Assembly (NCBI RefSeq): GCF_010550695.1 | Contig: NZ_JAAGOB010000004.1 | Coordinates: 310,001 to 374,000, forward strand | Length of the DNA: 64,000 bases | Source: Phytoactinopolyspora alkaliphila | Lineage (GTDB): Bacteria; Actinomycetota; Actinomycetes; Jiangellales; Jiangellaceae | Direction: 5' to 3' | Shown: positions 1 through 8,368 of the stretch, in pieces | Position numbering within the stretch: the stretch's first letter is position 1 | How the letters are laid out: every line of letters begins with the position of its first letter | Notes under the pieces: generated by a model | What the model saw: only the letters and a program-made list of their open reading frames with translations | What the model was told of the DNA's origin: nothing | Databases searched by the model: none | Made by a program: the position numbers and the translations under genes

Positions 1-168
1 GGAGTGGTCAACGAAGCTAGAACGCTCGGGCCAAGCGAGGGAACGTCGGCCGCTGAGCGCCGCGGCGGAGCGTGGTTCCATCTACAAAACTTAATGTTTC
101 GTAACACGATGTATTGACGATGGCGTCATGTCAAGGCTGGCGGGACAGCGACGGAGTCCGGCGCCGCT
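1..168. other. left-edge intergenic sequence
   Basis: No coding sequence is supported here. The stretch around 85-120 is distinctly A+T-rich against a GC-rich background and contains a TGTTACG/CGTAACA-type motif. It could therefore be a promoter or operator for a gene lying off the left edge, but there is no second copy or adjacent regulator to support that. Confidence 0.3.
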
Positions 169-340
169 TCAGGCGGCGTACTCCACCAGCCGGCACAGCG
201 CGTTGATGCCCTGGAGTTGCGCCACACTGCCTGCCGGAGCGCTCAACAGGGCGGGGCTGCCGACGAGTATGGCGAGCGCCCGGGCTCGTGAGACCGCGAC
301 GTTGAGCCGGTTCCGGTTGGCGACGAAGTCCACGCCGCGA
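169..340 (-). pseudogene. 3' remnant of a DNA2/NAM7-type superfamily I helicase
   Basis: Reading the minus strand towards a TGA at 171-169 gives a peptide containing NRNRLNVAVSRARALAILVG, followed by a short tail ending LVEYAA. This is the hallmark C-terminal motif VI region (N-RLNVA-SRA) of AAA_12/UvrD_C_2 helicases. Homology starts abruptly near 335. The DUF1028 gene begins to occupy the same strand at 388, so the rest of the helicase (several hundred residues) is missing. I see a truncated relic, not an expressed gene. The alternative, a short ORF that only resembles motif VI, is unlikely given the length of the match. Confidence 0.72.
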
Positions 341-387
341 GGCGGCGAAGGAGCGCCGTGCGACGCGTCAACGTGCCGGGAAGCTGG

Positions 388-1281
388 TCAACCGGCGAGG
401 ATGTGGTCCAGCACATCCTGATCGACCAGCCCCGCGGCACTGAACCTCCGCGCCACGCTCGCCATCTGCGGGTGGCGTCGCTGCAGCTCACCGCCGAGCC
501 GGCGGGCGTCGTCCAGGTGACCAGCGGCGGCGTATACGATCGCCCGCCAGAGCATCAGATCGGGATCCAGTTCCGCGGGATCCGGCTCGGGTGGCAACAG
601 ATCCACAGCCGTGTCCGCCGCGCCGTCGAGGGCATGCTCGAAGGCCTCGACGGTCCGGTGATAGCGCCAGTTGTGCTCGGCCATCCGGCCGATCTCGCCG
701 ACCGGGTCTTCGTGGTCGTCTACTCGCAGGTCGGCGATACTGTCCTGCCACGGTCGGCCGCTGCGTCGAGCCCGGACGACGAGTATCGCCGCCGATCGTC
801 GCCCTCTGTCGTCGCCGCCGGCATCCTCGGCGGCCTTCATCGCGGCGACCAGGCGGTTCGGCATCCACTCGGAGGCGCAGCTTTCGTAGGCTTCGACCAT
901 GGCCTCCCAGACCCGCGGGCCACGCACCATGTTCGCGAGCGCGGCGCAGGAGTCGCCGAGGAGGTGGCCTGCCGCGGCGACGCAGGCCTCGCCGGTGTAC
1001 ACCACGATGGCGCCGTCGGCGTCCACCATGCCCACCTGACGGCGCTCTGGATGAGGATCGACGCTGCGTAGTGCGGTCAAGGCCTCGGCCGCTGTGAGCC
1101 CGGCTCGCAGCGCGTCGAGCCCGAGATCCCCGTACATCGGCTCACCCATCGACTGGGTGGCGACGATTCCGAAACCCGGCGCCGCCCACGGAACGCTGCT
1201 TCCGACGGCGAACGCCTGAGACTGAGTGGCCACGCCCATCGAGCCGGTCCGTGGATCGCGAGCGATGATGGAGTACGTCAT
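388..1281 (-). CDS. DUF1028 family (Ntn-hydrolase-like) protein
   Basis: About 297 residues. The N-terminal two thirds match the DUF1028 family: the start MTYSIIARDPRTGSMGVATQ, the GSSVPWA segment and the conserved LLGDSCAALANM region. DUF1028 proteins have an Ntn-hydrolase-like fold; their substrate is unknown. The C-terminal third (ALDGAADTAVDLLPP onward) is helical and resembles the peptidoglycan-binding-like or TPR-like tail seen in longer members. I chose the ATG at 1281 because family homology begins there, although an in-frame codon 12 residues upstream exists; no strong ribosome-binding site is visible for either. The gene is divergent from the neighbouring acetyltransferase. Confidence 0.85.
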   Translation of the reverse strand: MTYSIIARDPRTGSMGVATQSQAFAVGSSVPWAAPGFGIVATQSMGEPMYGDLGLDALRAGLTAAEALTALRSVDPHPERRQVGMVDADGAIVVYTGEACVAAAGHLLGDSCAALANMVRGPRVWEAMVEAYESCASEWMPNRLVAAMKAAEDAGGDDRGRRSAAILVVRARRSGRPWQDSIADLRVDDHEDPVGEIGRMAEHNWRYHRTVEAFEHALDGAADTAVDLLPPEPDPAELDPDLMLWRAIVYAAAGHLDDARRLGGELQRRHPQMASVARRFSAAGLVDQDVLDHILAG

Positions 1282-1357
1282 CGCTCGACCGTAGGCCACG
1301 GCGCCGCCGGCCTCCACCGTTGCGCCGCGCGTCGGGGGTGAAACGGGCAGGCGCCAA

Positions 1358-1966
1358 GTGGTGTGCCAGAACTATCATTCGAGGGTGCTCAAACCTGACT
1401 ATCCCATCGAAACCGTCCGGCTGACCCTCCGCCCGTTCGCCGCCACCGACCTCGACGATTTATACGCCTACCATCGTGACCCGGAGGTGGCGCGCTACCT
1501 GTACTGGGAACCGCGTGACCGCGGCCAGTCACGAGAAGCGCTGGACGCCAGGATCGGGCAATACCTGCTGGAGAAGCAGGGGAACAGTCTGATCCTCGCC
1601 GTCGTCTGGAGGGAGACAGGCCGTGTCGCGGGAGAGGTCAACCTCGAGTGGCTGAGCGAGGAGCACCGGCAAGGAGAGGTCGGTTTCGTTCTCAATCCGG
1701 AGTACCAGGGTCGCGGTGTGGCAACTGAGGCCGGCGAAGCTATGCTGCGGCTGGGTTTCGAGGGCCTTGGCCTGCACCGGATCATCGCCCGTTGCGATGC
1801 CCGCAACCACGCGTCCGCTGCGGTCATGCGTCGGCTCGGCATGCGCCAGGAGGCGCACTTCGTCCACAACGAGATCTTCAAAGGCGAATGGGGCGAGGAG
1901 CTCGTCTTCGCCATGCTCGCCGATGAGTGGGAACGCCGGCGCGGGTCAGCGGCCACGCCGTCCTGA
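1358..1966 (+). CDS. GNAT family N-acetyltransferase (RimJ/RimL-like)
   Basis: This is an Acetyltransf_3-type GNAT protein of about 200 residues, using acetyl-CoA to acetylate an amine or protein N-terminus (family knowledge). The opening TVRLTLRPFAATDLDDLY, the acetyl-CoA loop NPEYQGRGVATEA and the motif B region RCDARNHASAAVMRRLGM are all visible. A GTG at 1385, nearer the start of homology, is an alternative initiation codon and would remove nine residues. Its last 470 bp are overlapped on the opposite strand by the extended reading frame of the kinase gene next door. Substrate cannot be told from sequence. Confidence 0.87.
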   Translation: MVCQNYHSRVLKPDYPIETVRLTLRPFAATDLDDLYAYHRDPEVARYLYWEPRDRGQSREALDARIGQYLLEKQGNSLILAVVWRETGRVAGEVNLEWLSEEHRQGEVGFVLNPEYQGRGVATEAGEAMLRLGFEGLGLHRIIARCDARNHASAAVMRRLGMRQEAHFVHNEIFKGEWGEELVFAMLADEWERRRGSAATPS

Positions 1967-2712
1967 CTCCGCGGCGGCGCGATTCTCGCGGCGGTAAGCC
2001 ACGAGGCGGCCGGGTATCCGGTGTCTCCTACGTGCTCGATCAGCCAGCGCGACGCCACCAGACTGCGCAGTGACCACCAGGCGCGGATCACGTCCCGGTC
2101 CGCGCCGGCGCCGTAGCCGGCAAGCAGGTCGTCCAGACATTCCTCGTGTCCGAGCGTCAAGGTGGCGAGGTCGAACATGGCGTCGCCGGGGGCGGCCTCG
2201 GACCAGTCGATGATGCCGCTGACCTCGTCGCCGTCAACGAACACGTGAGTAATCTGCAGGTCGCCGTGGATGAACGCCGGTTCCCACGGCCGGAGCGCCG
2301 CCTCGGCGATCTCGCGGTTGCGCCGGATCACATCGGCGGGCAAAACGGCGTTGGCGAGCAGCCACGCGCACTCGCTGTCGAGCTCCGCCGCCACGTCTTC
2401 GAGCCTGGGCCCCGGCCACGGCGGCAACGGCGCATCGTGCAGCCTCCGGATGGCGGCACCCGCCGCAGCCCATGCCACCGGCGACGCGGTCGACGGTTCG
2501 CCGAGGAGGCCGAGCGCCTTGCCGGGCACGGCGGCGATCGCGAGCACGGGCGGCTCGCGCCAGAGGATCGCCGGGGTTGGTATCGGCGCCATGGCCATCG
2601 CCTGCACCTCAACGTCGGCGTGCGCCGGGTCGCCGTCGACCTTCAGGAACACGTCACCGACGCGCAGTGTCGCGCGCTGGCTGTGCGCGACGACGACTTC
2701 AACCTCTTCCAT
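1495..2712 (-). CDS. APH-type phosphotransferase with abnormal C-terminal extension
   Basis: Residues from about 15 to 260 form an aminoglycoside/choline kinase-like (PF01636) domain. The catalytic loop reads HGDLQITHVFVDG and the metal-binding segment GIIDWSEAAPGDAMFDLA; the usual Asn of HGDxxxxN is His here, a variant I have seen in this subfamily. Relatives are normally about 250-270 residues, but this frame has no stop near 1990 and continues for roughly 140-170 residues of low-complexity Arg/Ser/Pro sequence, antisense to the acetyltransferase gene, to a stop at 1495. The functional gene probably covers about 1980-2712. The natural stop may have been lost by substitution or frameshift. 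ATG at 2712 or 2721 are both plausible starts. Confidence 0.7.
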   Translation of the reverse strand: MEEVEVVVAHSQRATLRVGDVFLKVDGDPAHADVEVQAMAMAPIPTPAILWREPPVLAIAAVPGKALGLLGEPSTASPVAWAAAGAAIRRLHDAPLPPWPGPRLEDVAAELDSECAWLLANAVLPADVIRRNREIAEAALRPWEPAFIHGDLQITHVFVDGDEVSGIIDWSEAAPGDAMFDLATLTLGHEECLDDLLAGYGAGADRDVIRAWWSLRSLVASRWLIEHVGDTGYPAASWLTAARIAPPRSQDGVAADPRRRSHSSASMAKTSSSPHSPLKISLWTKCASWRMPSRRMTAADAWLRASQRAMIRCRPRPSKPSRSIASPASVATPRPWYSGLRTKPTSPCRCSSLSHSRLTSPATRPVSLQTTARIRLFPCFSSRYCPILASSASRDWPRSRGSQYR

Positions 2713-2799
2713 ACCGGCCATCGTGGCGGGGATGGCCGCCGATGTCGCCGGATTTTGCGGGTTGGGGTTCGCGCAGTCCTCCTGGCACCGGTGGACCAC

Positions 2800-2948
2800 T
2801 CTGGCGATGCTCGACCACGCTCGAACGGGTCCTGGCCTGGTCCCGCTGGCGCAGACGGCACCAGCACCGCGCCCACCAAGCCCACTACCAACGACGCGAA
2901 GGCAACGTCACCGCAGCCGACAGGCCCGATCTACGGCTGTGGTACTAG
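2800..2948 (+). pseudogene. C-terminal remnant of a DDE-type transposase
   Basis: The plus-strand frame ending at the TAG at 2946-2948 reads ...VLAWSRWRRRHQHRAHQAHY followed by a short acidic/aromatic tail. The WSxWRRRHQxxAxxxHY signature is typical of the very end of transposases of the IS701-like group. Nothing upstream in this frame continues the match: it runs antisense through the kinase gene. This is therefore a short relic wedged between the kinase promoter and the 3' end of sbcC. No terminal inverted repeats or target duplications are recognisable. Confidence 0.55.
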
Positions 2949-5900
2949 GCGACGACGGCCAGGGTGCTGGGCCCGCCCACCGATGTCCGCCTGACATCGA
3001 TCCGCTCCGGGATGCGGGTCTTGAGCTCCTCGACGTGACTCACGACGCCGACCACCCGGCCGCCGCTGCGCAGGGCCGAGAGCACGCCCATGACGTGGTC
3101 CAGAGTCTCGGGATCGAGGCTGCCGAAGCCCTCGTCGATGAAGAGCGTGCCCATGCGCAGTCCGCCTGCCTGAGCCGTGACGACGTCGGCGAGGCCGAGG
3201 GCGAGGCTGAGCGAGACATAGAAGGTCTCGCCGCCGGAGAGGGTCTCCGTCTCGCGCCCGTGTCCGGTGTGCGCGTCGATCACCCGCAAGCCCAGCCCGG
3301 TCCGCCGGGTGCCGTGCTGTTTGCCGTCGTGGGCCTCCAGCGTGTAGCGCCCGGCCGACATCTCGACGAGCCGCTCGTTGGCGGCTTCGACGACGCTGTC
3401 GAAGACGCGCTGGAGCACGTACGTGGCCAGCGGTGTACGCGTGGCGTTGTCAGGCGAATCCGCGTTGGCGAGGCCGGCGATCCGGATGGCGGGAGCCGCC
3501 TTGTCATGCTGGGCGCGGCGATGTCTGGTTGTCTTGACTAGTCTGTCCCGGCAGTCGCGGCTGCGGTTCAACCGGTCGTGGCTGGTCGTGGCGCGTTGTC
3601 GCAATGCCGTCAGCTCCGCTTCGTGGGCGGCGAAGGCTGCTCGGGCCGCCTCGACGTCGAGGTGGGCGTCGGGATCGATGCCGACCAGATCTGGTTCGGC
3701 GAGCCTGCCCTCGACCGCGTCCATCCGACGCCGCCATTCGTTCACCAGCCGGTGCAGATCCGCCAGCTCATTGTCCGGCAGGAGAGCGTCCCGGACGGAC
3801 TCGATACTCGCGAATCCGGCCGAGCTGATGGCTTGGCGTAGCTCCGAGGTGCGGCTCGCGTGATCTTCGGTGTACCGGGCGAGTTCGGCGAGCGCCGTCA
3901 TCAGCTGGCTGGCCGCCTCGGCACGACGCTTGAGGTCGCTCACCCGGGAGGCGACACTCGGAAACCCGAGACGAGCCTCGGAGACACGGGCGGCGTCCCG
4001 GTCGACCGCTTCGGTGCGGGAGGCGAGGCGCGCGTCGACGGCGGCGATGTCGGCGATCGCCTTTCCCTGCTGTTCTCGGCAGGTCTGCTGCTCCTGCCTG
4101 CGCCGGATGAGCTCGTGGTTGAGTGTCGTGGTGCTCTGTTCGGCGGCTTCCGCGTCCGCGATGGCGGCGTCGAGTTCGGCCAGCCGCTGCCGCAGTTCCT
4201 GAGCTGTGCGTCCGTCGAGGCGGCCCTCGAGCTCGGCCACCCGGGTGGCGGCCTGGCTGAAGGCCTCGACACAGGCGTCGAGATCTTGCTGACAGGCGAT
4301 CCTGGCCTGTTCGGCAGCGTCGACACTTTCCCGGTCGACGTGATCGAGCATGCGCTGGGCCGGCTTGGGATGCTTCACCGAACCGCAGACCTGGCACGGC
4401 TTGCGGGGGACGAGTTTCTCCGCGAGCTCGGCGGCCACCCCCTCCAGGTAGCGGCGCCGTAAATCGGCCTCCGTCTCGCTGGCCTTGGTGAACATGCGAA
4501 GCGTGGCGCGCCGCCTGCTGTCCGCGGACTCCCGCTCGTGTCGTGCGTCAAGGAGATCCTGATGAACGCCCGCAAGTTCCTCCACCGTGCGGCGCTCGGC
4601 TCGCAGCGAGGGAAGTGCCGCGGCGACCTCACGGGCCGCCGCGGACTGCTCTTCCAGCATCTCGATCTGACGCGGGAGCGCCTCAGACCTGGCCTCGATC
4701 GAGGCCAGGTTCTTCTGCAGCTTGGCGTGTTCGTCGGTGAGACTCGTCAGCTCGTCACGACGGGGGGGAAGATCAGCCTCGAGCTTCAGCATGTCGTTCA
4801 GCCCGACCACGGTGTCGAGCAGCTCGCGGTGAGCTGAGGCGATCGCTGCCTGCTCGGCCGTGGTCACGTCGATTCCGGGCAGCTCGACGGTGGCGCGGAG
4901 AACCTCGACTCGGCTCCGGGCTCGTTCCAGGCGGCCGTTCACCGCGTCGAGCGCGTCGATGGCCGACCGGCAGGTGGCCGCGCGGCGGCCGGCATCGAGG
5001 CGGCGGTCGGCTTCGTCGTGGTGGTCTCGGGCGGCTTCGAGCTGTTCCTTCTCGGCCAACGCCGTACGCAGCCGGTCTCGACGGCTCTGCCGCTGCTCGA
5101 GATCGCTCAGCCGGTCACCGGCTTCGGCGCGCGCTGCTTCGGCCTGGGCGCACTGGGTGGTCAGCGACTCGTAGGACCCGGCCAATCCGGCGATGATCTC
5201 GTCCGCCCAGCCGATCAGCGCGGCCTCGGTCTCATCCTCCTGATCCGTCACCGCGGACAGGACCTGATCGACCAGCTGCGTTCCGGTGTCGGACGCGCCT
5301 TCGATGCCGGAGGCGTAGGCGAACGACTCGACCGCGAACCGGAGCCGCGCGTCGGCGTCGTCGCACTCTTTGCGCATGTCGGCGCGGCGGCGCTTGAGTT
5401 CGGCCTGGATGCTCTCGAAGTGTTCGGTGCCGAAGATGCTCTGCAAGATGTCGCGGCGTTCGTCACTCCTGGACTGCAGGAACCGCGCGAACTCACCCTG
5501 AGGAAGAACCACCGTTTTGACGAACTGCTCCCGGCTGAGGCCCAGAGCGTCGCGGATCTCGTCGTCGGCCTCCCCGGCGCGGGTGGACAACGGGTCGCCG
5601 GCCACGCCCGCGGGACTGGTGCCGCGCCACAGTTTCACGCTCGCCTGCTGGGTCACCGTGCCCTCGCCCCGCTTCTTGGGGCGCTGATACTCCGGTGTCC
5701 GGCGTACCCGGTAGACCCCGCGCCCCGTCTCGAAGACAAGGTCGACGAAGGGCTCGGTGCCGAGGTCGCGGTGGTCGGAGACGAGCCGGTACTTGCTGGA
5801 ATTGCCGCCGGCGACCTGTCCGTACAGGGCGAACACGACGGCGTCGATGATGGTTGACTTGCCGGCACCGGTAGGCCCGTCGAGCAGGAAGAGGCCGCCG

Positions 5901-5980
5901 GCGGTGAGTTCGCCGAAGTCGATGTGCTGCTGGTCACGGAAGGGGCCCAGCGCCGCGAAGGTGAGAGTGTGCAGCTGCAT
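2945..5980 (-). CDS. sbcC: exonuclease SbcC, large ATPase subunit
   Basis: SbcC partners SbcD in an ATP-dependent nuclease that opens DNA hairpins and processes blocked double-strand ends (Rad50/Mre11 homologue). The protein has about 1011 residues, usual for the family. Visible parts in order: N-terminal Walker A DGPTGAGKSTIIDAV near residue 38; long heptad-rich coiled coils; a zinc hook CQVC near residues 527-530; a second coiled coil; the ABC signature LSGGETF near 912; and Walker B TLFIDEGFGSLD near 943. I place the start at ATG 5980, which overlaps the sbcD stop as TGATG, a sign of translational coupling. A GTG one codon upstream is an alternative. Confidence 0.95.
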   Translation of the reverse strand: MQLHTLTFAALGPFRDQQHIDFGELTAGGLFLLDGPTGAGKSTIIDAVVFALYGQVAGGNSSKYRLVSDHRDLGTEPFVDLVFETGRGVYRVRRTPEYQRPKKRGEGTVTQQASVKLWRGTSPAGVAGDPLSTRAGEADDEIRDALGLSREQFVKTVVLPQGEFARFLQSRSDERRDILQSIFGTEHFESIQAELKRRRADMRKECDDADARLRFAVESFAYASGIEGASDTGTQLVDQVLSAVTDQEDETEAALIGWADEIIAGLAGSYESLTTQCAQAEAARAEAGDRLSDLEQRQSRRDRLRTALAEKEQLEAARDHHDEADRRLDAGRRAATCRSAIDALDAVNGRLERARSRVEVLRATVELPGIDVTTAEQAAIASAHRELLDTVVGLNDMLKLEADLPPRRDELTSLTDEHAKLQKNLASIEARSEALPRQIEMLEEQSAAAREVAAALPSLRAERRTVEELAGVHQDLLDARHERESADSRRRATLRMFTKASETEADLRRRYLEGVAAELAEKLVPRKPCQVCGSVKHPKPAQRMLDHVDRESVDAAEQARIACQQDLDACVEAFSQAATRVAELEGRLDGRTAQELRQRLAELDAAIADAEAAEQSTTTLNHELIRRRQEQQTCREQQGKAIADIAAVDARLASRTEAVDRDAARVSEARLGFPSVASRVSDLKRRAEAASQLMTALAELARYTEDHASRTSELRQAISSAGFASIESVRDALLPDNELADLHRLVNEWRRRMDAVEGRLAEPDLVGIDPDAHLDVEAARAAFAAHEAELTALRQRATTSHDRLNRSRDCRDRLVKTTRHRRAQHDKAAPAIRIAGLANADSPDNATRTPLATYVLQRVFDSVVEAANERLVEMSAGRYTLEAHDGKQHGTRRTGLGLRVIDAHTGHGRETETLSGGETFYVSLSLALGLADVVTAQAGGLRMGTLFIDEGFGSLDPETLDHVMGVLSALRSGGRVVGVVSHVEELKTRIPERIDVRRTSVGGPSTLAVVA

Positions 5981-7173
5981 CACTCGCTCCGCTCAGCCGC
6001 GAGGACGGCGTCGTGAGCTTCCTGGAAGCAGGCCAGTTCGGCGTCGGAGATACCAGTGCCGCTCACGTGCTGCACGAAATCACGGGCGACGTCGAGCGGG
6101 TCGATGGCACGCGGATTGGCCAGGCGGTCGGAGTGGGCGGGGGTCTGCCCTTCCGGTGCGTGCCGGATCTCGAGGAGATGCGCGAAGCGCTGGGCGGCAC
6201 GCTCTCGCATCTGTGGTGGCCGGCCGGGATCCGTCACGGTGATCTGGACCCACGAGTCCTCGTCCTGATCGAACCGACGGCTGGTGAGGATCTCGTCGAA
6301 GGAGCCCGAGATCCTGGCCATGGGCCGAGGCTGGGGGACCGGTACGGCGAATAGGTCAGCCACGCCACCGGCACCCATCTCCACCATTGTGACCGACTTC
6401 TCCTGAGTCGCCTCGGAGAAGGAGAACCGCAACGGGGACCCGGAGTACCGCAGCCGGGTGCGCTGATCTTTGGTCCGCGGCTCCTGTGCGCCGTGGAGAT
6501 GCCCGAGGGCCACGTAGTCGATTCCGTTGAACACGGCGCTGGGTACGGAGTCCACCCCGCCGACGCGGATGTCGCGTTCACTCTCCGACGTCTCTAGAGC
6601 TAGGCCACCGACGACGAACGCGTGCGCCATGACGACCGTCCGCGCCGTGACTTCCGGCGTGTGGGAGCGTCGTCGTTCCCGGTCATCGGCCACCCGCCGC
6701 ATCGCGGCGGTACAGACGGACTCATGGGACCGGGCGATCAGCTCATCACCGTCGGAGAGCTCGTGCCGGCACCCGTCGGGGTCGAGATACGGGAACGGAT
6801 AGACCAGCACCGGACCATGCTGGTCGGCGAGCTCGACGGCCGTGCCGACGCCGGCCACGCCGGTGGAGACGAGAAGGTTGTGCGGGAACAGGGTGGAGCC
6901 GTATCCGAGCCGGATGGCGGAGTCGTGATTGCCCGAGGTGACGATGACGGTGGCATGCTCGGTCAGCCGCCTCAGGGTGTCTTCCAGCAGGCGCACCGAT
7001 TCCACCGGAGGGATGGCTCGGTCGAAGATGTCACCGGCGACCAGGACGGCGTCAACCCGCTCTTCGGCCGCGACCTCGACGATGTGATCCAGGGCAGCGG
7101 CTTGATGCTCCAGGAGATCGATGCCGTGCAGGCTGCGGCCGAGATGCCAATCCGACGTGTGGAGCAGACGCAT
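5980..7173 (-). CDS. sbcD: exonuclease SbcD, nuclease subunit
   Basis: This is the Mre11-like metallophosphoesterase that provides the nuclease of the SbcCD complex. The metal-binding motifs are intact: HTSDWHLGR at the N-terminus, AGDIFDR near residue 49, SGNHDS near 82, VMAHAFV and GHLHGAQ further on. About 397 residues fits the family. The ATG at 7173 is preferred over GTG 7179 because an AGGAAGGGG Shine-Dalgarno lies 7-8 bases upstream of it. The gene is first in a two-gene sbcD-sbcC operon. A 135-bp gap without recognisable features separates it from the next gene. Confidence 0.95.
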   Translation of the reverse strand: MRLLHTSDWHLGRSLHGIDLLEHQAAALDHIVEVAAEERVDAVLVAGDIFDRAIPPVESVRLLEDTLRRLTEHATVIVTSGNHDSAIRLGYGSTLFPHNLLVSTGVAGVGTAVELADQHGPVLVYPFPYLDPDGCRHELSDGDELIARSHESVCTAAMRRVADDRERRRSHTPEVTARTVVMAHAFVVGGLALETSESERDIRVGGVDSVPSAVFNGIDYVALGHLHGAQEPRTKDQRTRLRYSGSPLRFSFSEATQEKSVTMVEMGAGGVADLFAVPVPQPRPMARISGSFDEILTSRRFDQDEDSWVQITVTDPGRPPQMRERAAQRFAHLLEIRHAPEGQTPAHSDRLANPRAIDPLDVARDFVQHVSGTGISDAELACFQEAHDAVLAAERSE

Positions 7174-7314
7174 GTGCACCCCTTCCTGGTGGACAGCCCG
7201 ATCGCCTCCGATGACACGAGGATGCCAGCCGCTACCGACAGAACCCGTCAGACGCGCTGGCGGCGGGCACCGTGGTGCGTTGAGCGTTCGTGGAGACGCG
7301 CCGTCGGGGTCGGA

Positions 7315-8304
7315 TCAGCGAGGACTCGCCGCACCACGCGCCGCACCACGCGGAGTGCGGCCTTCGGCGAGACGGCGCAGTGCCCGGTGGAGCATCGCCC
7401 GGACGATGCGTGGGTGCGCTCGTGACACGACGGCCATGTACAGCCTGCCGCGCCGATTGTGGATGCGGACGACCGTGCTCAGCGTGACGGCGTCGTCGTC
7501 AACCAGAACCGAGGCGCGGAAGTCGAGGTGGCCGGCGTCGGTGCCGAGCAGGACCTCGCAGGGGCGGCGACCCACGGTGTCGAACGAGTGGCCGTCCCCT
7601 TTCTCGATCCCCACCAGTCCGACGAGCGCGTTGCGGGCGAGCAGCAGGGCGCCGACCCAGCGTGGCGGGTCCCGGAAGATCGCGTCGGCCCAGACCTGTG
7701 GATCGGACGGCGCACCGGGCAGCAGCGGCACCGACCAGGCGTCGGAGAAGTCGATCCGGGGGAACGCGTCGCGAGCCAGTTCTGCCTGCACGGGCACGGA
7801 CACGGCCACAGGCCGGGGGAGCTCGGTGAAGCGCCGCAGTATGCGGACCCACCGAGACCAGGTGGCCGGGCGCTCGACACCACCCGTGGTGTGGCGCTCG
7901 GCGTTGTCGAGCAGGTCCTCGACCACGGCATCGTGCATTGGCCGAATCGCGACGGGCCACAGAATGCGCGTGACGCCGCGCGGCGCGCCTTCCGCGAAGT
8001 GACGCAGCACGACGTTCCCATCGGGGAGAGGTTCGATCACCAATTCGTGGAAGCCATCGATCCCGGTCTCCGGGTGGAACGTGAAACGCACTCTGCGGCC
8101 GGGCTCGTATTCGCTGACCCAGTAGCGGATCGGTCCGTGGCCTCCGTCGGCGCCGACGGATATGGGTCTGTCAAGGCGCATCGCCAGCCATGCTGGTGAT
8201 GGCCACAGCTTGTCGTCATCGCTGCCGAGCGTGGACATCAGCTCTCCGAGCGCCTCCGCGGATGCGGGGATGACGCGTTCGTGAGTGTTCCGGACGAGTC
8301 CCAT
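7315..8304 (-). CDS. SRPBCC-like/DUF2867 two-domain protein
   Basis: About 329 residues. Residues 1-150 resemble a polyketide cyclase/SRPBCC fold (ERVIPASAEALGELM, then the beta-rich PIRYWVSEYEPGRRVRFTF). Residues 180-320 match DUF2867 (DAFPRIDFSDAWSVPLLPG, FRDPPRWVGALLLARNALVG, RGRLYMAVVSRAHPRIVRAM). Neither domain has an assigned reaction. The start at ATG 8304 is fixed by a GGAGGT ribosome-binding site five bases away. Two near-identical palindromes lie immediately upstream and probably bind the divergently encoded TetR protein, so the gene is likely repressed by it and induced by a small lipophilic ligand (inference). Confidence 0.8.
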   Translation of the reverse strand: MGLVRNTHERVIPASAEALGELMSTLGSDDDKLWPSPAWLAMRLDRPISVGADGGHGPIRYWVSEYEPGRRVRFTFHPETGIDGFHELVIEPLPDGNVVLRHFAEGAPRGVTRILWPVAIRPMHDAVVEDLLDNAERHTTGGVERPATWSRWVRILRRFTELPRPVAVSVPVQAELARDAFPRIDFSDAWSVPLLPGAPSDPQVWADAIFRDPPRWVGALLLARNALVGLVGIEKGDGHSFDTVGRRPCEVLLGTDAGHLDFRASVLVDDDAVTLSTVVRIHNRRGRLYMAVVSRAHPRIVRAMLHRALRRLAEGRTPRGAARGAASPR

Positions 8305-8323
8305 GGCTACCTCCGTCGACGCA

Positions 8324-8366
8324 CCATACGGTGCCGTATGGTCAGATCCCATACGGTACCGTATGG
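8324..8366. promoter_or_regulatory. paired TetR operator palindromes
   Basis: Two 18-bp palindromes lie in the divergent promoter region: an imperfect one at 8324-8341 and a perfect one at 8349-8366 (CCATACGGTACCGTATGG). They are centred 25 bp apart. The second overlaps the start of the TetR reading frame. The arrangement is classic for autoregulation plus control of the divergent SRPBCC/DUF2867 gene. Confidence 0.82.
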
Positions 8367-8368
8367 TG

